DNA of 64,000 bases from Mucilaginibacter endophyticus (lineage in GTDB: Bacteria > Bacteroidota > Bacteroidia > Sphingobacteriales > Sphingobacteriaceae), in assembly GCF_003351025.1 (NCBI RefSeq), contig NZ_QPCG01000010.1:111380-175379 (forward strand), given 5' to 3'. The notes beneath the pieces are model-generated. The model made no database searches, was not told the DNA's origin, and saw only the letters and a program-made list of their open reading frames with translations. Made by a program: the position numbers and the translations under genes. Shown in pieces: positions 9,557 through 18,608 of this stretch (positions are counted from its first letter, which is position 1; the number at the start of each line of letters is the position of its first letter).

Positions 9557-9978
9557 AGATATTGCATAGTAAAACAGACTGGCAATAATACAAGTGGTTA
9601 AATTAAAATACGATGAAGATTAGTTACATGTCCTGCGGGGCAAAGTGCCAGCAAGATAAATTCGTTCGTTTTTCCACAAAATTGCCGGCACCGTGTAACG
9701 CCTTTCATAAAATCAAGCGTTCGAGCGCAAATACCTGGAACAGATGATTTCTTCCGATGTTCGCAACATACGTTTTCGCCGGATCCACGATATTTAAGCA
9801 TAGGAAGCAATGAGAGTTTGTATTTATAGATTTTACATGTTGCTGATCAGTTCATTTAATTAGTTATGATTGATAAGAAAGACAAATTTTACCAACTATC
9901 CAAAATCATCAATAATAGAAGCTAATCGCAGGCATGCGGTAAAATCTCCTGAAAATGGCTCAATTATGCTTAGTGACG
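9557..9978. other. Intergenic region, no gene seen
   Basis: This 422-base stretch separates two minus-strand genes. The frames found here lack family features, and their composition does not look coding. It probably contains the esterase promoter and the 3' end of the upstream transcript. Confidence 0.45.
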
Positions 9979-10500
9979 CTATTTTCTTCTGAAAGGAATG
10001 TTATAGCCAACCCGCAGACCAAAGTTTTGTGAACCTTTAAAGCTTGTATAATCTTCATAACGTAAACTGATATCTAAACCATTTTTAAAAGTATAACCTG
10101 CTGATGGCGTCCAGACAAATGAACTTCCGTAATCCGAATTACGGGTGCCTAAAGCTAAACCTGCCTTTGTGGCGATATAGAAGCCATTGCCTATATCTGC
10201 TTTTAAGCCAACTTGGAAGGGAACGGTGTTGTAAGGCGTACCATATGGATAGGCATACTTATTCCGGTTCACAAAATCGTGCTCAAATAAATGATCGAAC
10301 CCAATTCCAGCAGTAGCTGAAAAAATACCGTTTATCTTGGTTTCAAGTCCAAAATCGAAACCCAAAGCTTCATTAAATGTCTGCCTCTTCGCGATGCCTC
10401 CACTTATTCCAAAATTCCATTTGAAACTCCCCTGTTGGGCGTTAGCACTTGAAACTGCCTTTGTAATGATAAATGCGATAATAAAAAATAGTTTTTTCAT
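9979..10500 (-). CDS. Outer-membrane beta-barrel protein
   Basis: A small porin-like barrel of about 173 residues. The ATG at 10500 starts MKKLFFIIAFIITK, an obvious signal peptide ending at ANAQ, so the longer open frame upstream (to 10629) is not used. The mature part alternates hydrophobic and polar residues in short strands ending in Gly/Asn turns (FKWNFGISGGIAKRQ, FYIATKAGLALGTRN, GLDISLRYEDY). It ends FGLRVGYNIPFRRK, typical of small OmpW/OmpA-like barrels. Substrate and role are unknown. Confidence 0.8.
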   Translation of the reverse strand: MKKLFFIIAFIITKAVSSANAQQGSFKWNFGISGGIAKRQTFNEALGFDFGLETKINGIFSATAGIGFDHLFEHDFVNRNKYAYPYGTPYNTVPFQVGLKADIGNGFYIATKAGLALGTRNSDYGSSFVWTPSAGYTFKNGLDISLRYEDYTSFKGSQNFGLRVGYNIPFRRK

Positions 10501-11395
10501 GAAATTTTTTGTTTGGGATATATAATAATTTTCAAGTAAAGGGATACGATGATATAGTTTAATTATGACTGAAGTGCTATGGCATATTGAGTTAGTTTTC
10601 TCTATAACCGGCCTTCGTATTTTCACCAATTTCGTTCCATTAAACTCTTGGCAAAGATTTCATGCTTTTTTATAAATAAATGTTAACGGAAGCTTAAATA
10701 GTGTTAAATAAAGTTAAGATGGCAGCCTCTAATTAACTTACAATCCGTGTTCTCCCAAACCACCCTGCATCAAAGTAACACCGTTGATCAGTTACCAGGA
10801 AGCTTTATTTTGTTCTCTAATATTTGGATATCTCCGTTTTACAACAACATATGATGAGCTTACATATCACATTATTTGTGCTTGGATTAAGCTGTCTTGT
10901 TAATTTTAGAAATTGTAAATTTAATTAGGTGTCAATTATCATCAAGCAAATTCGACGTCTGCTTTTAGCGCCACCATAAGTGCCTGGTCACTATCCTGAA
11001 AAATAATGACCAAATATCCATCGCTAGTCCGTAAGCTATCGGAAGTTTTCTTAGAACCAATTTCTACAAACAGCGTTAAATTTTTCAAAGACAGGTAATG
11101 GCATGATTAAATCAATGGATGGCCTCTATTCTGATGAAGGCAGCAAGAACACAGGACCGTTTCCACAAATATAACAGTGAATAGTGTTGTCATTTACATC
11201 GAAATAATTTTCGCATCGCTCTGTTAATGCAGATGAAGCTTTGATCATATGTCCATATAAAAATTCTACTTCAAGTATGAACTAATTTTACGCTTTCGTT
11301 AAAGGTGCTCATACCACTGAATTTGGAGAGTTTGTTCGGTGCTAGCAAAGACCGGTTATTACATGCTTTCTAAAATCAGTGAGATAGATTTAAAC
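10501..11395. other. Long intergenic region with possible gene remnant
   Basis: No intact gene is seen in about 900 bases. On the minus strand from about 11098 to 10942 a frame without an ATG encodes a coding-like tail (motif DGYLVIIFQDSDQAL). It may be the degraded 3' end of a gene, but I cannot name a family. The rest is AT-rich without a clear structure. Confidence 0.4.
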
Positions 11396-12667
11396 TTACT
11401 TACAATGCAGGCAATCACTATCATCACCATTAGATAAGTCATAGGCCGTCTGTTCTTGAAGAATATCTTTCAACCCTTCTAAAATAGGTTTTAGCTCCGT
11501 ATCCCCTAAGGATGTAAGTGTCAATCGGATTGATCCGTTGATCGTAGCTACTCCTAACGAATAACTATTTTCAGATCCTGGCAACAAAAAGGGTCCCCAG
11601 ATAGATTTCAAAGTAAATTGACCATAATGGCTGCTGAATGGCAACGATCCGAGATTACTCAACAGAAAATCATGCGCCAATTTCGTGTTGACGAAATTGG
11701 CAATATCTGACCAATTATGAATAGTCGATATAAATTCTAATAATGCCTGGTTAAATACTGATAGGAAGTCTAAAGAATTTGCGCCAGCTAACGCGTATTT
11801 AGCATCGCGGGCGGTATCCCAAAATGATTTGCTCACATTTATGTCGAATGGCACTGTACGGCCTGTAATAAATACGGATGTGGTCTCTTCTGCGCCGACA
11901 GTTTCACGCACTGAAACCGGTGAATATATAGATATAGGATTTGATTTCCACGATTTGTTTGCCCAAACTAGTGCTGCACTTAATGTACCGTGTACAGAAG
12001 TATGTTCCTCCTTAGATCGTTTAATTACCTGACTGGAAAGTTCCTCCGATAGCGCCAACAATTGGATTTGTGGTTTTGGCCAAGCTTTAGGTGGTTGTTC
12101 TTTAAAACCGTTGATAATTTCCTTATCAACCGCAATCTCATTAGCTGCATTGCGAGATTTTTCAGTATAGGAGTCCATTGAAGGAGGCATGTCATAAGCA
12201 GGTGCGATTTTGCCATCTATAGCGTTAAGCAGATCGCGAAGCACGAAGGATAGCGAGCGACCATCACTGATGGCATGGTGAGCAGTTAGCGCAATTACTG
12301 ATTGATTATCAGATTCATAGACCGCCGCTCTCATTAAAGGAGCACAGGTGCTGTCAAATCTTTGAACGGTATCTTGCTCTAATTCCGAAACCCAGGCATC
12401 TGGAGTAGCTGTCTTTACAATTTTTAATGGAATAATACGTCCGTATTCAAATTTAAATTCAGGTGCGTTGCTGGAATTGATCTGTATGCCTACAGATAGT
12501 AAAGGGTGCTGTTGTTGTACGGCATGTAACGCCCGTAGCCATTGATTGGTGGTGAATGTCGCTGTAATTTCAGCAGCCATCGTAAAATGCACCGGTCGTT
12601 GTTGATCCAGAAGCCACAGCAATCTTTCACGAGTTCCTAAAGGACGTCCTTCTTGTTTTTTCATCAT
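11396..12667 (-). CDS. Stand-alone condensation-domain acyltransferase (PapA/CAT-like)
   Basis: A 423-residue protein of the CoA-dependent acyltransferase (chloramphenicol acetyltransferase/condensation domain) superfamily. The active-site motif HHAISDG matches HHxxxDG, and the N-terminal ERLLWLLDQQRPVHFTMAAEI segment matches the family opening. The second half carries the solvent-channel strands (VSVRETVG; NLGSLPFSSHYGQF). No NRPS modules or carrier protein are nearby. It probably esterifies or amidates a small acceptor using an acyl thioester, like PapA-type enzymes. A palindromic operator lies 22 bases upstream of the ATG at 12667. The C-terminus ends with a Cys-rich CLHCK. Confidence 0.82.
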   Translation of the reverse strand: MMKKQEGRPLGTRERLLWLLDQQRPVHFTMAAEITATFTTNQWLRALHAVQQQHPLLSVGIQINSSNAPEFKFEYGRIIPLKIVKTATPDAWVSELEQDTVQRFDSTCAPLMRAAVYESDNQSVIALTAHHAISDGRSLSFVLRDLLNAIDGKIAPAYDMPPSMDSYTEKSRNAANEIAVDKEIINGFKEQPPKAWPKPQIQLLALSEELSSQVIKRSKEEHTSVHGTLSAALVWANKSWKSNPISIYSPVSVRETVGAEETTSVFITGRTVPFDINVSKSFWDTARDAKYALAGANSLDFLSVFNQALLEFISTIHNWSDIANFVNTKLAHDFLLSNLGSLPFSSHYGQFTLKSIWGPFLLPGSENSYSLGVATINGSIRLTLTSLGDTELKPILEGLKDILQEQTAYDLSNGDDSDCLHCK

Positions 12668-12688
12668 ACTTTTATTTATTTACGCCAG

Positions 12689-12707
12689 ATTACGCGTAAT
12701 GCGTAAT
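12689..12707. promoter_or_regulatory. Palindromic operator upstream of acyltransferase
   Basis: ATTACGCGTAAT at 12689-12700 is a perfect 12-base palindrome. It is followed directly by a third GCGTAAT half-site (12701-12707), so ATTACGC and GCGTAAT also pair across five bases. It lies 22 bases upstream of the acyltransferase ATG, where a repressor would block initiation. The regulator is unknown. Confidence 0.6.
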
Positions 12708-13075
12708 AAGTAAATCCCCTTGAGCTTAAATGAAAGCTTTTAGCGAACCTAAAAAAAGCGTTCGTGATAATGTATCCCCGAATTCGGTGATGTTTAATGA
12801 TAGTTGAAATAGGAGAACCACTGCCCTTTTAATTTAGACATTTAGCCTTTCAATTATTTAAATGCGAAAAGTGAAAAGTGAAAATCGAGATCTTGATCAC
12901 ACATAATATTATAGTCCTACCCTAATTTTGGATGAAATGATTATAAGGACATAGGATACCTGGCGCTTTAATATGAAGATTTCTTATATAATTTTTAAAA
13001 CATCGAATTGCGAGATGAGCAATATGTAGTCATTAAATCCGACGTTATAAATTCGAACTGGGAGGGCTTGTAAAT
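12708..13075. other. Intergenic region, no gene seen
   Basis: AT-rich stretch between the acyltransferase promoter and a broken outer-membrane protein gene. No frame with coding features or recognised repeat was found. Confidence 0.4.
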
Positions 13076-13321
13076 CTATATGGATGAAATTCTGCTTTTC
13101 TGCGATCTGAATATATGCGCTCTTAGATTTTGAGATATATGCATCAGGCAGATGCTGGAGCGCGGAATGGCATGGTCAAGCTTTTCAGAATGTCCAGCCT
13201 TATCGCCATTTTCTGCTTTGTCTGTAATATTTGAAAAGCTCATCCCAGCCTTGATGCCAAATTTTGTCTGGGCGTTAGCGGTGCTAAAGGCAGATACAAG
13301 AACGATCAGCAAAATCGGCAT
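13076..13321 (-). pseudogene. Outer-membrane beta-barrel gene stub
   Basis: The frame starts with a clear signal peptide (MPILLIVLVSAFSTANAQ) and the first strand of a porin-family barrel (TKFGIKAGMSFSNITDKAE). It then breaks into about 35 residues without barrel character, from HSEKLDHAIPRS onward. A complete family member would be about 180-230 residues. The break coincides with a 25-base sequence that recurs at 19671-19695. Probably a truncated gene rather than a functional short protein. Confidence 0.65.
13155..13179. repeat. 25-base repeat, copy 1 (partner at 19671-19695)
   Basis: The 25 bases starting CTGGAGCGCGGAATGG are identical here and at 19671-19695. Similarity continues weakly on the right side (CTTTTCAGAA versus CTTTCCGGAA) but stops abruptly on the left at CTGGAG. 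Both copies lie at the broken end of minus-strand gene remnants. Confidence 0.7.
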
Positions 13322-13361
13322 TCGGATTATATATTACATATTTTCTTAGTTTTTTTATTTT

Positions 13362-13890
13362 TTATGCCTTTTGTAGTGTTGTTTGATTGTAGGTATTTTC
13401 TAATATCATACTGATCGCATTTTTAATTCTGGTCATTCCCTCCGGTGCATTCAGTTCTATTTCGCAAAACATTGTGTCTTTTGATTTTGCATGGAGCACC
13501 AGGTGGTAGTGGATACCGGCAACTAATAGCGCTGATACCGCCCTCAGATCAATGTCCTTTCGTTTGAGTTCTTTGTCAGAAAGTGCAAAAAAGATCTTCC
13601 TGAGCTGCTCTCTTTCCTCACAGACCTCTCTCATGATTTCGGTGCTTTCACTGATCTGCCACAGAATTATTTTTTGCATTTCTTCATTACTGAAAAAATA
13701 ATCCATCTGGTTTGCAGCAGGCAGTCCAGTATATTCCTTGTGTTTTCACCGGCGTTCTCAGCATTGGCGATGTTGGTTGCACTTAACCCAGTGTACCCCT
13801 TGGATTTATAATTACCCCGACAGCATTAATAAGCTTTTGGACAGAGCGCTCCTTGTCATTAGATACGCCCTGATAGGTTTTTCTGGCCAG
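13362..13890 (-). pseudogene. TetR/AcrR regulator, frameshifted
   Basis: The 3' part (from 13706 down) is an open frame of 114 residues that looks like a TetR-family ligand-binding domain (KIILWQISESTEIMREVCEEREQ). Upstream, the DNA-binding half is still readable but spread over two frames: RKTYQGVSNDKERSVQKLINAVG, then YTGLSATNIANA in another frame. The usual helix-turn-helix and 'KLIYxYF' region is scrambled and no ATG precedes it. A complete gene would be about 200 residues. It is divergent from the NTF2-like gene, whose promoter still carries a palindrome. Confidence 0.8.
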
Positions 13891-14121
13891 GTTTTAAAGA
13901 TGTACGATTAAAATATATAAATACTCCCAATAGTGGGAATTTACTGATTAAATATTCAAAACCAGTTCTTTTGACTTCTCCAATCTTCACTCTTTTCATA
14001 AAAAAGGCTGAATTTAACAGTTAAGGGTGGTCACTTTGAAATTGGCCAACCGCGGTCAATCAGGTGTGGTTTATCCAGCCTGCGAAACCTGGAATCACAT
14101 GAGGAGAATAAATATATGAAC

Positions 14122-14160
14122 TAATTATACCATTTACCAGTTTGGTATATGGTATAATTA
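14122..14160. promoter_or_regulatory. Nested 39-base palindromic operator
   Basis: TAATTATACCAT (14122-14133) pairs perfectly with ATGGTATAATTA (14149-14160). TACCA (14135-14139) pairs with TGGTA (14143-14147). Both palindromes are centred on 14141, so 17 of 18 base pairs are kept with a GTT centre and one mismatch (14134/14148). It lies 32 bases upstream of the NTF2-like ATG and on the upstream side of the TetR remnant, so it was probably the TetR operator. Confidence 0.75.
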
Positions 14161-14191
14161 ACGTATCATTGAAAACTTAAATGATGTAACA

Positions 14192-14614
14192 ATGTCAAAT
14201 CAACATCCCAACATTCAATTGATCCATTCTTTTTTTGAGGCATACGCAGCTAATAACCTGACGGCCATTCACAACATCCTGTCTGATGATATTGAATGGA
14301 TAATTCCCGGCAGGCACCCGTTAAGTGGCGTTAAGAAAGGGGCCGAAGAAGTACTTCATTATTTTAAACAATTGAACTTATCATCCTTTGAAGCAAGCCC
14401 TATTGTTATGGGGTTTAATGACGAGTTTGTAATTGATTGCCACCTTAACTGGAGCAACCGCGCAGAAGGTGAAAATGTACGGGGTATGTCGTGCTTATTG
14501 TGGAAGTTTAAAGATGGGAAGATCAGCAAGGTCTATAACTTCCCTGAAGACCAGCATTTGATAGATGCATTTTTTAACAAAGTTTATGGTATTAGTGAAG
14601 GGTCGGAGATATAA
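14192..14614 (+). CDS. SnoaL/NTF2-like family protein
   Basis: A 140-residue single-domain protein with the NTF2-like alpha+beta cone fold. The opening helix (IQLIHSFFEAYAANNLTAIHNIL), the DDIEWIIPGRHPLSGVKKG turn, and the later strands (FVIDCHLNWSNRAEG; MSCLLWKFKDGKISKVYNFPEDQH) match the SnoaL-like group. Members bind or transform small hydrophobic molecules, often with no assigned reaction. The start is the ATG at 14192. It is preceded by a near-perfect 39-base palindrome and diverges from a TetR remnant, so it may now be expressed constitutively. Confidence 0.85.
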   Translation: MSNQHPNIQLIHSFFEAYAANNLTAIHNILSDDIEWIIPGRHPLSGVKKGAEEVLHYFKQLNLSSFEASPIVMGFNDEFVIDCHLNWSNRAEGENVRGMSCLLWKFKDGKISKVYNFPEDQHLIDAFFNKVYGISEGSEI

Positions 14615-14995
14615 AATGCTCCCGGTCACTTCCGGCAACCGGGCAGACCCTTTATTGATGACCACCATTTCTGATCTGGACATCATATTGATAAAGCTCA
14701 TTATAAATACCAAAGAATTTGGCCTCCTTTGTTTCCAGCAGTAGAAAATCCATTTCTTACACAACATTTAGATCATCCTAAATAGTAGTGGTGATCAGTG
14801 CATTTTATAAGCAATCATACAGGAAGTCGATGTTCTACGCTGGTCACAATTGAAATTAATTTGGCCATCCTGTATTAATGATGGGAATGTAACAAGCAGT
14901 TATTGCGGCATTAACTTTTTTTGAGAAAAGATTATTCTCCTGATGCGTTTTGGCTGAGATAATCGATCGAAGAATGTTAACCTCCGAAATAGGTT
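14615..14995. other. Intergenic region, no gene seen
   Basis: The 381 bases between the convergent NTF2-like and Crp-like genes hold no frame with family features and no strong hairpin that I could find. Confidence 0.4.
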
Positions 14996-15700
14996 TCATT
15001 TATAATTGGCTCGTTTTACCAATAATTTGATATCTTTTATTAAGATTTCCCGTCCTGTTAACTCCAATATTCCCTCCCTTTTAAAATCTCTTAATAACCG
15101 GATAACATTCTCTTCCGCTATCCCAGCCATGCGCGCCAAGTCTGCCCTTGATACCGTTAATTTAATAAGGGCACCTTCCTGCTGATCTTTATATTTTTCC
15201 CGTAAAACGATCAAAGTAATAGCAAGCCGTTCAGGTGCGTTTCTTTGTGCCAAAACAGAAATGGTATTAGATAGCACAGTAAACTCATGACTTAATACTT
15301 TGAGCAACTGACTGGCGAAGAGTGGGCACGTTTTTACAACGGCGATAAAATCTGGGTTTGGAATATAACGGATTTCGCTGTCCTCCATAGCAGTAGCAGA
15401 ATCCGGGTAACGTTCTTCTGCCAGTACTGCATGATAGCCTATCAATTCGCCTTTATTTGCGACATAAATGATTTGCTCCTTTCCATATCCGCCGGATTTA
15501 TATTTTTTAATTTTTCCGGCAATTACCAGGAAGATGCCCGATGGTACGGTACCTTCTTTAAATAAACTTTCTCCTTTCTGATAGAAGTGAGTAGAGCTAT
15601 TTAAAAACAATCGTTCATAATCAGCTTTTGATAGTGAACTTAATACAGACGGTGTATTGAAGTTCCAACTTTCAATCGGAAAAATACCTTGTAAGCTCAT
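14996..15700 (-). CDS. Crp/Fnr-family transcriptional regulator
   Basis: A 234-residue cytoplasmic regulator, started at the ATG at 15700 (an in-frame TTG at 15718 is less likely). A cyclic-nucleotide-binding beta-roll spans about residues 15-125, with FYQKGESLFKEGTVPSGIFLVIAGKI. A long linker helix follows (ASQLLKVLSHEFTVLSN), then a winged helix (SRADLARMAGIAEENVIRLLRDFKREGIL). No Fnr-type N-terminal cysteine cluster is visible, so it is not an iron-sulphur oxygen sensor. The canonical cAMP-binding Arg/Ser pair is also not obvious. Targets are unknown. Confidence 0.92.
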   Translation of the reverse strand: MSLQGIFPIESWNFNTPSVLSSLSKADYERLFLNSSTHFYQKGESLFKEGTVPSGIFLVIAGKIKKYKSGGYGKEQIIYVANKGELIGYHAVLAEERYPDSATAMEDSEIRYIPNPDFIAVVKTCPLFASQLLKVLSHEFTVLSNTISVLAQRNAPERLAITLIVLREKYKDQQEGALIKLTVSRADLARMAGIAEENVIRLLRDFKREGILELTGREILIKDIKLLVKRANYK

Positions 15701-15702
15701 AA

Positions 15703-16258
15703 TCAAAGATAGTGACAAACATTGTATCCTTTATCTGTGCATTGCTTATTGAATTTATGAAGATAATCTTTTGATATAGACACCCGGTTAAGGTTAGCAG
15801 CGTACAAGGTATTAGCCATCAAGAAATCCTTGGTAACTCCTGTAAATTCTTTTTCCACGAAATCAAATCTTTTTATAAAGCTACCGCTGGTGCTGCTGAT
15901 CGCATCGTGGAGTGGCCCGCCTAAAGCCATCTCGACAAGATTCAGGCAAGCTACATCATACATTGGATTGGGTATAAATTCTATATTCCTGATACCGGCT
16001 ATTTTGAGCTAACTAAAGTTTTGTATATAAATTCTGCTTATCTAATAGAATCCGGTTGTTGTAGCAAAGCAGCATGGAATCGTTAATAGCTGTGCTCTTT
16101 ATACAATTGATAGCTATCGTTTTAAAATCATCACTAACCGAAAATTGTTGGGAATATAAGTTTAAGAATTGCAATCGGTTATTTTTTACATTATCTATTG
16201 TTTTCTCAAGATCATGAATGTTAGTTAAGGTAGTTACCTTTTTATGATAAGGCATCAT
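15703..16258 (-). pseudogene. Unrecognised broken gene in two frames
   Basis: Two adjoining minus-strand frames look like halves of one gene. The first (16258-16013) encodes helical, coding-like sequence (NRLQFLNLYSQQFSVSDDFKTIAINC) and stops with TAG. A second frame, offset by one base, continues from about 16005 to 15703 (AGIRNIEFIPNPMYDVACLNLVEMALGG). Stops occur in both frames around 16010, so a single protein of about 180 residues cannot be made without a frameshift and readthrough. I do not recognise the family; it could also be two small genes. Confidence 0.35.
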
Positions 16259-16455
16259 TGTAATCCATAATAGATAATGTCAGTTTTTTGAACTAATTTC
16301 CTGAAAAAAGAAGCTCATTGCTTCGTTTGTATTACCTTGGATATACATTTGTGTAGAGTCGCTTCCTGAATTCCTGATATTGCTCTTCTCGCCGCGATAA
16401 ACTAAAAAAGGGGGCTATTGAGCATTGGCCTCGATCAATATCGTAGGGGCGTACA

Positions 16456-16746
16456 ATGAAAGTTCGACATCTTTACCACTCATGTTTGGCATCTGGCTAT
16501 GCGCTAAGGAAACCAGGTACCAAACATGAGTCCGGTGTACTTGAACAGCTTGCAAGGCAGCCCGGACGTATCGTCAGCAGACAGGAGGTGCTGAAAAACC
16601 TTTGGGATTCTGCTGATTATTTTAGCGGGCGAAGCCTTGATGTATACATTGGGCGACTACGCAAATTGCTGGAGCAAGATGCCCACATTCGTCTTGAAAG
16701 CGTAAGGGGATCGGGTTTTATATTACATCTTTTAAAGGATAACTGA
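16456..16746 (+). pseudogene. OmpR-type DNA-binding domain fragment
   Basis: The last 75 or so residues form a Trans_reg_C winged helix (LARQPGRIVSRQEVLKNLW, then RSLDVYIGRLRKLLEQD and VRGSGF). The receiver domain expected before it (about 120 residues) is missing. The first 25 residues of the frame are unrelated. A 12-base inverted repeat (16478-16489, ACTCATGTTTGG, and 16520-16531) sits exactly at the junction, suggesting a rearrangement. No histidine kinase is adjacent. Most likely a remnant of an OmpR-family response regulator. Confidence 0.75.
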
Positions 16747-17033
16747 CCTATATTACAGCCCGCATAATATTTTGCTACACAGGGTGTTGGAATCAAAGCA
16801 TAGATAAACTTCCGCGACAATGGACATCAGATGATCATCAATGGGAAAAAGTTGATTAGGAAAGTCTCAAAAATTGAATTTTTAGAGCTCGTCCAAGCTC
16901 GTTTCATGAGGGTAGTTTCCAACGGGAGGTCGTGCGCGGCAAAAGATGAGCTTGATATATGTCTAATGGTAACAATGGATTTTAAGCTATTCCCTTATCC
17001 TGATTCAAAACGTTGCGCCTTGCCATTTGCCTC

Positions 17034-17816
17034 CTAAACCAATCCAATTGCTTCTGCAACCCTACAGGCTTCCATTGCATTGGTCACGTTAAGTTTTTGA
17101 AATATGTTTTGCCGATGCCGGTTAACGGTATGGATACTGAGAGACAGGTTGCCAGCGATATCCTTGCTCCTATATCCCTGTTTAATCAATTGAAGTACAG
17201 CTTTCTCTCTGGATGATAAAATCTCTGCAGCTCCATGCCGGTCAGGATCGATGATTTTGCCTGTTTGAGAGTTGATAATCACTCCCTCAGGAATGGCAAA
17301 CCCAGGATGGTCATACATCACATTGTACAGGCAAAGCGCTAACCAGACGCTGCCATCTGCGGAACTGCTAATGTACAGTAAGCGATGTTGCAGTATTAAA
17401 TTGATCCCCCTTGTGCTCTTAAACCGAAGCCTGGTAATTACCCCGTAGTTAACCCGTTCGGCTGAGTCAACCGAACTCAACAGCTGAAAAAATTGGAATT
17501 CGAGCTGATATTTCTTTTGTAGATCCTCCTTATGAACCTGGCTTAATAGCTTATCCTCCCAAATTGAATTGATTTCCTTTTCTTCCGTGTCAAGATTTAA
17601 TTGTTCCGCAATCGGGCTATAGTAGATGTAGCTTTTACGAGCCTTCATGTCGCTGAGCACGCTAATACAATTTTCCAATCTGGTGTAGAGTTGTGCAATG
17701 AGCTTACCATCATTCAATTGCAGGTCGGCTTGTATTGCACTGAATGGCTGGGACAATAACTTAATATCAAGAAGCTTGCGGATATTTTCCATTTCAATAT
17801 GGTTATTAATCACCAT
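17034..17816 (-). CDS. LuxR-family transcriptional regulator
   Basis: A 260-residue protein with an N-terminal sensory region of PAS-like character (residues about 60-180: EFQFFQLLSSVDS, GINLILQHRLLYISSSADGSVWLALCLY). A C-terminal LuxR helix-turn-helix follows (about 193-255: LSSREKAVLQLIKQGYRSKDIAGNLSLS, then IHTVNRHRQNIFQKL). This layout is common in Bacteroidota for stand-alone regulators without a receiver domain. The ATG at 17816 is divergent from the DUF1349 gene, 81 bases away, so it may control that gene. The ligand is unknown. Confidence 0.88.
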   Translation of the reverse strand: MVINNHIEMENIRKLLDIKLLSQPFSAIQADLQLNDGKLIAQLYTRLENCISVLSDMKARKSYIYYSPIAEQLNLDTEEKEINSIWEDKLLSQVHKEDLQKKYQLEFQFFQLLSSVDSAERVNYGVITRLRFKSTRGINLILQHRLLYISSSADGSVWLALCLYNVMYDHPGFAIPEGVIINSQTGKIIDPDRHGAAEILSSREKAVLQLIKQGYRSKDIAGNLSLSIHTVNRHRQNIFQKLNVTNAMEACRVAEAIGLV

Positions 17817-17897
17817 TGTTAGTGGTTTCTACTGGCGTTAACTTTGCTAACATACAAAATTCAATGGCTATCAGGCCTGCAGATCAGTAATAACAAT

Positions 17898-18542
17898 ATG
17901 AAAAGACTCCTTATTGTATTAAGCCTGTTACTTAGCTTAAACAAAATGAAAGCACAAACCCTTGAGAAAATGCAATGGTTCAACGAACCCGAGCATTGGG
18001 AGATCAAAAATAATAGTTTGATCATGCAGGTGACTCCTAAAAGTGATTACTGGCGGATATCTCATTATGGTTTTACAGTAGATGATGCACCTTTTTATTA
18101 CAGCACCTATGGCGGCGAGTTGGAAGCGAAGGTGAAGATCACCGGTGCTTATAAAGCCCGTTTCGATCAGATGGGACTGATGATCCGCACCGATCAGAAG
18201 AATTATATAAAGGCAGGTGTAGAATTTGTTGACGGTAAGTTTAATATTAGTACCGTGGTTACGCATGAGAAGAGCGATTGGAGTGTTACGACCCTGGAAA
18301 AAGCACCGCCCTTTGTTTGGATAAAGCTGGTGCGCCGGCTCGACGCTGTGGAAATCTTTTACTCGCTGGATGATAAAACCTACATCATGACCAGGAATGC
18401 ACCGCTTCAGGACAACGCCCCCGTACAAATTGGCCTTATGGCTGCCTGTCCTGATGGTGATGGGTTTGAGGCAAAGTTTGAAAACTTCTCGATTAAACAC
18501 CTGCCTGATCAGCGCAGGTTGGAGTGGCTTAAAAGTCACTAA
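17898..18542 (+). CDS. Secreted DUF1349-family protein
   Basis: A 214-residue protein started at the ATG at 17898, which gives a clean signal peptide (MKRLLIVLSLLLSLNKMKAQ). The mature part is a concanavalin-A-like beta-sandwich of the DUF1349 family (WFNEPEHWEIKNNSLIMQ, then GLMIRTDQKNYIKAGVEF). The in-frame extension back to 17844 lacks signal-peptide character. Proteins of this family are thought to bind carbohydrates or act as lectin-like accessory proteins, but no reaction is established. It diverges from the LuxR-type regulator. Confidence 0.88.
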   Translation: MKRLLIVLSLLLSLNKMKAQTLEKMQWFNEPEHWEIKNNSLIMQVTPKSDYWRISHYGFTVDDAPFYYSTYGGELEAKVKITGAYKARFDQMGLMIRTDQKNYIKAGVEFVDGKFNISTVVTHEKSDWSVTTLEKAPPFVWIKLVRRLDAVEIFYSLDDKTYIMTRNAPLQDNAPVQIGLMAACPDGDGFEAKFENFSIKHLPDQRRLEWLKSH

Positions 18543-18608
18543 AGAAATGGGAATGAAAGGCCACAATATAGATCTCAATACTTCTTATTAGAAAAAGAAT
18601 AACATAAT

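Noticed and set aside
9598..9810. 70-codon minus-strand frame
   Set aside because: Cys- and Arg-rich composition with no domain or conserved context.
16831..17037. 68-codon plus-strand frame
   Set aside because: No family pattern or ribosome-binding context; it ends opposite the last codons of the LuxR-type gene and looks random.
17937..18578. 213-codon minus-strand frame opposite the DUF1349 gene
   Set aside because: Antisense to a gene with a signal peptide and recognisable domain; its own sequence has no domain.
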